Shown here: piece after piece, positions 55,147 through 64,000 of the stretch | Layout of the letters: each line of letters starts with the position of its first letter | Numbering within the stretch: position 1 is the first letter of the stretch | Source of the DNA: Tubiluchus corallicola | Taxonomy: Eukaryota > Priapulida > Priapulimorpha > Priapulimorphida > Tubiluchidae | Assembly (NCBI GenBank): GCA_030141605.1 | Contig: JAQGDQ010000337.1 | Location: forward strand, 124,001-188,000 | DNA: 64,000 bases | Direction of reading: 5' to 3' | Notes under the pieces: generated by a model | What the model saw: only the letters and a program-made list of their open reading frames with translations | Told to the model about the DNA's origin: nothing | The model's database searches: none | Position numbers and translations under genes: made by a program

Positions 55147-57589
55147 GTGCAGGTTCTGATCTATGCAGTAGCCTAAATTAGAAAAAAAAACCAAAAAGGT
55201 GAAAAAGGTTAAACGGTTTTCTGATTCAGTACGTAGGGGTGGAATTAGGAGGAGGAAAACTAAATGCAAAGTAGCCGGAGAGAAAGTCTGTGGGAAGGAC
55301 AGCAATGTTATAAAGGGGTGTAAAGGGCACAACACCCCTCCCCTTAATCAAATCCGTGTAACAGTGAAGAATAAGTCTAGACTCCAGGACCACCTTCTAT
55401 TAGCGGTGTAAAAGAATTGGGCAGTTTTCAATTTACGGTTTTAAAAATTCGGAAAGTCTAATGAAATTGCACGATGAGTTTTACTCTTTGGTTTTGGTGT
55501 TTTAACTTCAATGATTTCCGTTGCAAAGCGTTGGTGCCGCTCAGAAACTTAAAGCACAAAAAACCCTCCACTTACATAAAGCTTAAAAATTTCGCTTTGA
55601 AATTTTATACCACTTACGTACTGCCTTTTTGCATATTAGACTTGCGTTGGCAATAACGCTGTATAAAACATGTAAATTTAAACTCGCGATGACCGTTAGA
55701 CGCAACCATTTTCACGACAGGTCATTTGAAACAAGTTTAGATAATAATGTGTAAAGTTTGAAAAATTAATCAGAGGATAAGATTAAAAATACGTTTTTGG
55801 TTAATGAGTGGTGCACCCTGGAAAGTGACTCAGCGATATTTTACCAATTGGTGAAACCATTTTAAATAATTAATAATTTTCTTTTCTAGTTACACAAGTC
55901 TTTCAAGTAGATAAGCGAAATAATATAACTCTGCATTGAAAGTTTTTTGGGACATACTTTAACATTTACTTTTCTTCCCCTGATTTACGTTTGCGTAGTG
56001 ACGTAATGTAATGGCGCGGTCGGTACAGTGTCGCGCGAGATTTAAATTGAAAACTAACAAAAAATCATTTTAAATCGTGAGGTCGATAAACGCATAAGAT
56101 TGCTATAAAGTAGTACAATTTTTTAAGACGATTTTTCTGAAACTACATCAGGTACCCCTTTTTCTCGTCCTTTAAGTGATCTAGTACACTCTTACTTTTG
56201 CGTATAAATAAGACGCAACGTATGCCAGTCACAAACCACAATGGACAACTAATTGGCATGGTTTTTATTAAAATCCGTTGAACAATATTCTCAGTAGTAC
56301 GTATATTCTAAATCAAATGGTAATCAATTTCTTAACTGGCACGCAGCAAATTAATACTTTTTTATAACTGAATCTATTCAAACCAGTTTTACACCAATAA
56401 AAAAACAACTAACTGTGATAAATCATAACTGCAAGTGGCATTTCCATCCGTCACTGAGTTTAATGAAACAGGCAAACCTTGTGTAAGTATTTACCTACAT
56501 CAATTAGAATGACAGTTTAGTTGACCTCAATGAGTTTTTGTATCTAAATTTGAAAAAATTAAAATTGAATGTGTGAACAGCCGTAAAAGTGACAGCCCCT
56601 TCGCGATGAATTGAAAAAGATCAGCACACGCTAGTGCTCCACTTAAAAAAATTAAAGATCTCTATAATGCTTAAAAAAGTTCTCCAGACCACAATCAGGT
56701 CAACTTCGCTTGAACTCACAAACATAATATGGTCGATGCGCGTATAGTTTAATTTCATGACAGATTTCATGCCGCAAGTTGAGAAAGTTAATACGTGGTG
56801 AAACGCTCCGTGCTCTTTACGATTAATATGTCTGAAAACCACCTCAAGCTTTCTACTTTCCATTTGAAATTAATCGCATGTCAATTATTAGGTAATAAGA
56901 CGGCGAGACGTAGAAATTGGGCCACAGTACAAGGGCCACTATAAGTATTGTGTAATTAAATACTCACACCGTAACGACAATTGATAGAAAATTTTCTTCT
57001 TGTTGAAACTTACTGAACACGGAAACATTAACGAAGTGCCCGAGAGAAAGTTGGGGGCGTTTTACTTGCTCTTAATACAACGAGAGCACCCCACACGTGC
57101 CCCCCTTGAACACGCTCCTCAAGCTACTTCCCGTCTGATGCCCAGTCAAGTAAAAATAACCGTGACCGTTGCTTGAACTCATGGTGGAACCCTTGCAATG
57201 GGTGAATGCGTTATTTTTGTTTTTTATGTGCAGGAGGGCCTTCAGCGTTCTGAATGAACTGAGTTATTATTTTATGAAAGCCTTGAAGGTATAGACTGTA
57301 TGTGAAATTCGACGACTTCACACCATTTTATTAGTTATTAGGTAAGAATATTACAGTAATTACTGATGTAGGCCAATAGAACGATTAATTTCCATGTCAA
57401 AGCAACAGATTTCAGCAAGTTTTTGATTGAAAAAGTTTCTTTAGCTAAAATTCTTCTCGACTATACGCACCACCAGTAATCCTACCCACATAAAACTACC
57501 AAGCGATTATTATTAATCCGGGTTACATCAAGTTTAATAAATCCGCATGCTTGAGCAAAGAACTAGCGTTACCGTTCATTTCAGTCTTT

Positions 57590-57665
57590 GATGTGGTTCG
57601 ACAGTGGAACTGAACTCACAACTTTCCACGTGGAAAGAAGCACACAACCCTATGAGCCATTCCTG
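57590..57665 (-). repeat. tRNA-like element (SINE head)
   Basis: On the minus strand TGGCTCATAGGGTTGTGTGC resembles an A box and D arm, and GTGAGTTCAGTTCC a B box, about 45 bp apart. The stems are imperfect. Confidence 0.45.
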
Positions 57666-59297
57666 TACTACTGGTTCCCGAAATTTCGGCAGCTGTTGTC
57701 TTTTATTACAATTCAGACTAGGGCAGTATATGTATATGGGGGTACCCACATAAAACAGGTGCTATTTTACCAGCTTATTTTACACGAGTGGCTTTTTGAA
57801 GATTGTATCGCCGCCAGTTTAGGGTCATTAGTGCGCAAGATGAATAAGGATCATATACGTGAATAAGACTGGTATGGCTGTGGTGTGGTGGGTGCTACAG
57901 TTTGTAAATAAGGCAGTAAGCCTATTGATTCATTAAAAATTTCGAAAGAACAGTGTGCATACATTTACCGTCAATGCAACGCACAAGTAAATATGATAAT
58001 TGTGATTTAATGCATTTTACACGTTTCACTTAACACAGTGCTGTACGAAGCTGAAAATGCTCAGTCGCGCATGGCGTGGAAGCCAGACACGTGGCTTCAT
58101 TTGGTTGATAGCAGACAGTATTAGACGACGCCAGTCCTTCAATTCACACTAGTCTATAAAAGCAGTGTCATTAAACTGCAGTCAGACAAACTCAATCACC
58201 TGCCTCAGCACTAGAGGATATAAAAACCTAATATAAAGAAATAAAGTCATTAAGAACTTGGTCGTCTTTTTGATTACAGCAAATTGAAATAAAGTTGGGC
58301 TCCAAAGAGAACAACATAGTTGACGCAGTTGCATCCATCCTCCAAATATAAACCATCCTACTTTTTGTTTTACCTGCGAAGAAAGCTTTAGCATAACATC
58401 ACATTGTTAGGATTTTCGATGGCAGGATAGATCAGAATTTAAGATGTCCTACTGACTCTTGGTTTGCGTTACAAGGTTAAATTAAATCATGCTTTTTTAT
58501 GAAAGCTGTTTGTTTGATATCAAGCCAATAGCAAATGTTCCATTTGGACTTTCAGTCGAAGAGACAATATCAATGAAGAGCCATCAGCTTCATGACGCGT
58601 TGCCAATATTGTACCTTCCTGGCACACTGATTCACACTCAGCTTCTGATATGAAATCCATTCTTAGCGTGACAATCCTCTTGTAAGTTTACGTTCTTGTA
58701 GGGCATACATGTGTCAAAATATGTTATTGAAATAGCATTACAACATGCTTCATCGTTTCTTTCTGAGAGGCACCAGAGCTACCCTCTTTGAAACTTACTG
58801 GAAGCAAAACCTATATGCTAAATATTACTGAACCTAGAGACATGTCAAAAGGAACAGATTTATAATTCATAAGAGCCGTGACGTCATAATGACGTTCTTG
58901 GCTGACATTAGAACATCGGGAATATCAGTCAGTTTCACTTCATGTGCCTACATAGCTTCCTCTTTTGTTGCTCGTCCTAGCTGGTCAAGACTTTCTGAGA
59001 CTTTGTTCAATAAATACCGAACTGGACAACTCAGTGTAGAAACATCTTTTATTATAGTGCAATTCACTTCACAAAATGAAAGTTTGATTACCTGTCATTT
59101 GTCAATTGTCACGGTGATTTTTCTTCCACAATTTTGCAAAGACAGAATGGTTTAACACGTGCAACTTTGCACGATCCTTTTTACTCGCTGACAAGGTTAT
59201 TACTTTACCGAAAAATCAATCACAATCAACGTGTCTCACGTTTAAACAGCAGGGCGGTGAAAATAGTGAACAACGTATTGCACAAAACACACCAGGT

Positions 59298-60090
59298 AGC
59301 AGTGCTGAGCAAGATTTGAGTATGTCATGTGGGAAGCATGATAACAGTGCTGAGCAAGAGTTGAGTATGTCATGTGGGAAGCATGATAACAGTGCTGAGC
59401 AAGAGTTGAGTATGTAATGTGGGAAGCATGATAACAGTGCTGAGCAAGAGTTGAGTATGTCATGTGGGAAGCATGATAACAGTGCTGAGCAAGAGTTGAG
59501 TATGTCATGTGGGAAGCATGATAACAGTGCTGAGCAAGATTTGAGTATGTCATGTGGGAAGCATGATAACAGTGCTGAGCAAGAGTTGAGTATGTCATGT
59601 GGGAAGCTGATAACAGTGCTGAGCAAGAGTTGAGTATGTCATGTGGGAAGCATGATAACAGTGCTGAGCAAGAGTTGAGTATGTCATGTGGGAGCATGAT
59701 AACAGTGCTGAAGAGTTGAGTATGTCATGGGGAAGCATGATAACAGTGCTGAGCAAGAGTTGAGTATGTCATGTGGGAAGCATGATAACAGTGCTGAGCA
59801 AGAGTGGTATGTCATGTGGGAAGCATGATAACAGTGCTGAGCAAGAGTTGAGTATGTCATGTGGGAAGCATGATAACAGTGCTGAGCAAGAGTTGAGTAT
59901 GTCATGTGGGAAGCATGATAACAGTGCTGAGCAAGAGTTGAGTATGTCATGTGGGAAGCATGATAACAGTGCTGAGCAAGAGTTGAGTATGTCATGTGAG
60001 AAGCATGATAACAGTGCTGAGCAAGAGTTGAGTATGTCATGTGGGAAGCATGATAACAGTGCTGAGCAAGAGTTAAGTATGTAATGTGGG
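59298..60090. repeat. 45-bp minisatellite, about 17 units, open on both strands
   Basis: The unit begins AGTATGTCATGTGGGAAGCA and continues TGATAACAGTGCTGAGCAAG. It encodes SMSCGKHDNSAEQEL on the plus strand and open frames on the minus strand, because the period is a multiple of three. A few units near 59605-59815 carry short deletions that break the frame, which argues against protein-level constraint. Confidence 0.95.
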
Positions 60091-62974
60091 ATGATAAGTA
60101 TGATAATGATAAATGTCAATTAAGTCTACTTTTATGTAAAAAAATATTTCTGCGGTGTGAATCTTCCTCAAGGAAACCAAAGCGATAAGGCACTCACGTT
60201 TCAAGTTCTGAGCGTGGAAGTCCTCCAACTTGAACTTTGACCTTTGGACGCAGTTTGACCATTGTGATCATGTCCTCTAACCTTGGAACCGTAGCAGTAC
60301 ACAACTGCGCATTGTACAGGGATCATGCTTCTATAAAACTCGGTGATAGTTCACGTATTTGTTTTCGAAATGTACTGAATACAATGTAGGGTTTACTTCG
60401 ATCGACCCGAAGGCTGAGGGTCTACTTGCTTTGCGATCTTGACTCGACCGTGACATTGGTTTACGAATTTAGAAGCCTTGTAGTTCAGCTCTACGTTACA
60501 GGAAAGGCTCTGTACCTTTTTCATTAGTCATCCAGATGCGCGGCTGCGAGTGGATATGATTTTTAATTTTGACCATTTGACCTCGTATATGCATTATTTC
60601 TAGCATAGTTCAAAATTAAATACAACCATACTACTAAATTTAATTAAATTTGATACTGTATCATGAACATTAATTAACTGCAGGGATATAACAGGTGGCA
60701 AGTCACTGACATAGCAAACATGGCATAACTGACAAGACAATGGGCATAGCAGAATTCAGTGATGGCTGACTATGTTCACTTGTCTTGACGAGAGATTAGA
60801 ATCTCCCACACTAGTAACAATCAATGTCTGTAACAATCGATACAGTATTTCATGGCATTTTTACATGAATCCCGTACTTTTTCATGGCTTGGACACAAGT
60901 GAATAGAGGCATACGGACTAACAACGACCCGACTCAAGTGCCAAAACAATGTGAAAAGGCCTCAAAGGCAAATGTTACATCAAACTTAATGGCCAATCTT
61001 TAACAATGAAAGAGTTAAAGTGAGTGGGAGGAATACACAACGACTATCGACCAGTCTCCAGACGACCAGAGCTGTCAGACATTCAGAATGATTTCAACGT
61101 GACGTTAGACTCCAACTCGACGGTTCCAGACGGAGGTGGACGTGTGCAATTCACGAACGTGTGAAAAGCGAAATCCACAAGACAAACAAGCATTTGAACT
61201 CACTCGCTCAGCAGGAAAAAACCCGCACAGCAAATATTCTTACACTAAAGAAAATATTTACGAGCCATAATTCGAAGGGGAAGAATGCAGCGTGTGCCAT
61301 TAACTGGAAATTATGTAATGGCTGTCCGCGGGGAGGTGCTCAATACTCCCGCTGTTTGTTTGTTGAAAAAAGTCGGAAGTTGAATGAGGTCAATGAATAA
61401 CTGTTGATTTAATTATGAAATTCGGCTACGTAATCCAGCGTTATAAAGTATGACTTTCTTGAGTGAGTTCTGATTAATGCAGCATGGCAGAAGTTTCATG
61501 AAATGATGAAAATAACCTATCAATTATTCAATATCAATTTAATGGGTAAAACACTCATCTATACATCATATAACAATCATTATTATCATCATCATCCCTA
61601 ATAATAATGTTAGATTTTGTATGAAGTAAACAACATCACATTTTCATGTACTGTATGCTCTATTAATATGCACAGGTACAGATGTATGACTATATTCATT
61701 GTGTAATATATTTTTATTCAGTCTGCAGTGTTTTTAAAACAGTCATCAACAGAAATAATGAAATGGGGTGAAAGGAATGCTCTGGATTGCAGCGTATCGA
61801 AACGCATAAAAAGGTAAACTCTAAACGCTACGTGTACCCTTAAAAACAAAAAACACAAAAAATTAATGGTAGCCTGGGAAAATTCACTAAAAACAGACTC
61901 TAGAAGGTTTCCTATTTTCATTTACGTTTTCTAAGTTTTCATGTCAAACAGCCAGTGCCTTACAGCAAAAAATAATCCATCATAATCAAATCCACTCAAA
62001 TACAATCATATTTTCCATAACAATTATGTTAATTACCCGGTTTCATTGTAATTTTTTGAAAGTACTGCAAAGAGTGTGGTCATGCGGTCAATGTGAATTG
62101 GTTTTCGAGTTTTACTGGGATTTTTTTTCAATGCACCGTAAATAGTGTGGTCACGTGGTCAATCTGAATTCGTGAAGTTCGAGAGGTGATCTGAACCGCG
62201 TACAAGTGCACAAATTACGCCATGATTGTGCACTTGTTGTTAAACTTCAATCAGTCTGCCATGATGATTAGGATATGAAAGTCAGTGAATCGTGAACATC
62301 ATTGTCCACACTGTCTGATTACAGGCTGCGCAGAGAGTAGTACACTCACCCAATTTAATCAATTTCGCGTATTTTCCCGCAAACCCCACGTGACCTCAAA
62401 ACTAAGAGCAGACAGTCTGCCCTACTCATCACCTGATGGCAGTGTGCCTGACCGGTTAACAGACTCAACCAATCGATAGTTTGATTAGACTACGCTGAGC
62501 CTTTCATTAAACAAAGTTGCATGCAAGAAGCATCGAATTGCATTCATTAAGAATCCTAATGTAATGTCTCGAATAAGTTTGCTAATAGAATAATCGCATA
62601 AACTGATTATGGATGCACTAAAGGTACGTTCACAATAATCCACTAACATTGTGAACATCTCAAAACAACACTATGCATGTGATGCATACACTTTGCATCT
62701 CAAAACAAGCACAGTGTAGTAAGTTTACATATTATGAATAATATCAAACAAAGATCTGTCGATCTTTAACCCATGGTGTACAAGAATGTCAACATGTCCA
62801 CTATTATGCCGTGGATTATAGCTTACAGCTCAAGATGATTTTATAGCCAAATTTATGTTATATAATTTATAATTCAACTTCACGTGTAATTTTCTTTCCT
62901 AATGCAGAAGGTGGTTCTCAGTCTGTTAAATATATATCTGTCATGGTGTGTTGGGTGTGCAAGTATTGTGTGAT

Positions 62975-63060
62975 GGTAATAGTTTAGTTTAGTTTAGTTT
63001 ATTATTGGCATATACATTATACTACAATTACAGACATACAACAAAACAACAACAAAATAC
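62975..63060 (-). mobile_element. LINE 3'-tail-like motif
   Basis: On the minus strand, TATATGCCAATAATAAACT is followed by repeated AAACT units, typical of 3' ends of CR1/L2-like elements. No coding part is visible next to it. Confidence 0.4.
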
Positions 63061-64000
63061 AAAAGTACAAAATAGAGCTATTACATTATAGCTACGGAGC
63101 CAAAAAAACACATAACAAATAACAAATTTATATAATTTTAGTATAGATACAGTTAGCGTATCATGAAAAAATAATAAATAATGTTATCAATATTTACATA
63201 TTAGTACTATTTACTCCATTTTTAAAACACTTAAAAATGTAATAGGCGACTATTTTGGTTATATGGTGACTACTGCGATGTGAAATACCATCAAAAGCGC
63301 AAACAATTGGAAGGATGATGGTTGAGCAAATGAGCGAATAAACAGACACACGGACAAACAAGCAAGTACGCAAAACGGAACACACCAGACAAAATGCAAC
63401 ATAAAAACGGAAACAGACTGACAATGTGCGGCTCGGCTTACATGTTTAACTTCCACGAAACGCGTCTAAATAATCAGAGGCAAAAATTAATGGATTTTCT
63501 CTTGTCAAGCAATGCAAGCAGCAACAGCATGTTGATTAAGCTACATATTCATCTCTCTATTTCCTGCAGGGTTCGCTGATCAATATCACGTATTATTTCT
63601 CTCTTTTTTAAGTCTGGCACCACCATTCTTTACGTCTGAGCTGTTGTGGCGCTTCCAGAACATTGTACCCCTCTTTTGGCGGGAGGGAGAGTTGACAAGT
63701 GAGCTGATTTCATGTGTATAATTAAAGCAACTGTATGTTTGAAAAACTAGGAGATAAATAGTAACTGAACCCTCAGTAAAAGTAGCTAACTCATTTTAGC
63801 CCATCTGCCAATGAATTCAATTGTTTTGGTCAATTGGCAATGTCACAATTTCATGAAATTGTGAATAAAAGTTAAATTAGGCAATTTTCTGTGGCGACGG
63901 ATTTATTTGACATAAATGTAATTGTGGAAAAGCAGAACATTTCTAGAATTCAGGAAAGCTACTAAAATTTACAATAGCAAACAACTGCAAACTATTACAA

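Larger units (their letters stand above)
54219..64000. other. Region upstream of the muscleblind finger-2 exon; no exon recognised
   Basis: This is probably the large first intron of muscleblind. I searched the minus strand for a VCREFQR..CKFAHPP finger-1 exon and found none. It contains two minisatellites, a 113-bp duplication, a tRNA-like element near 57590 and a LINE-tail-like motif near 62985. Remaining open frames look random. Confidence 0.55.

Noticed and set aside
59216-60119. Long overlapping open frames on both strands
   Set aside because: They are produced by the 45-bp minisatellite; several units have frame-breaking deletions.
61161-61400. Plus-strand frame with several cysteines (CAINWKLCNGCPRGG), considered as a zinc-knuckle or retroelement fragment
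   Set aside because: Cysteine spacing does not match a CCCH or CCHC finger and no other retroelement domain is nearby.

Overview
The window is AT-rich nuclear DNA from an invertebrate animal. The evidence is GT-AG introns of 0.2-12 kb, one AT-AC (U12-type) intron, metazoan gene families, tRNA- and 5S-derived SINE-like sequences, decayed non-LTR retrotransposons, terminal-inverted-repeat elements and many minisatellites. The second zinc finger of the muscleblind gene has the spacing and flanking sequence I remember from Drosophila muscleblind, so I lean to a protostome. The species is not identified.

Layout, left to right. (1) 422-1645, minus: three internal exons of VWA8, a mitochondrial AAA/VWA ATPase; the gene runs off the left edge. 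(2) 4571-6583, minus: a complete intronless ABCF1 (translation-associated ABC-F ATPase). (3) 6584-10015: non-coding, with a tRNA-like element and a 19-bp minisatellite. (4) 10016-16669, minus: complete five-exon SPCS2 (signal peptidase complex subunit 2), whose third intron is AT-AC. (5) 16670-18301: spacer between two head-to-head genes, holding nested transposon remnants. (6) 18302-20602, plus: a complete intronless PIBF1/CEP90 (centriolar satellite coiled-coil protein). (7) 20603-28412: no intact gene; a decayed C2H2 zinc-finger fragment. (8) 28413 to beyond 54218, minus: a muscleblind (MBNL) gene with at least eight coding exons in the window plus one possible cassette exon. Its 5' exon with zinc finger 1 was not found and probably lies beyond the right edge. 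The reconstructed protein carries the usual CCCH fingers 2-4, a conserved KKRP-containing exon and, in phase, a third CCCH pair at the C-terminus. (9) 54219-64000: probably muscleblind first intron and/or upstream DNA, with minisatellites and no recognisable exon.

The genes do unrelated housekeeping jobs: mitochondrial ATPase, translation, ER signal-peptide cleavage, centriole and cilium assembly, alternative splicing. No operon-like or defence-like system was seen. The main points of interest are the six-finger muscleblind model, the U12 intron in SPCS2, the two intronless copies of genes I know to be intron-rich in vertebrates, and several structured repeats in the muscleblind introns: a 33-bp minisatellite with an internal duplicated block, a 45-bp minisatellite, two hairpins and a long C/A tract.
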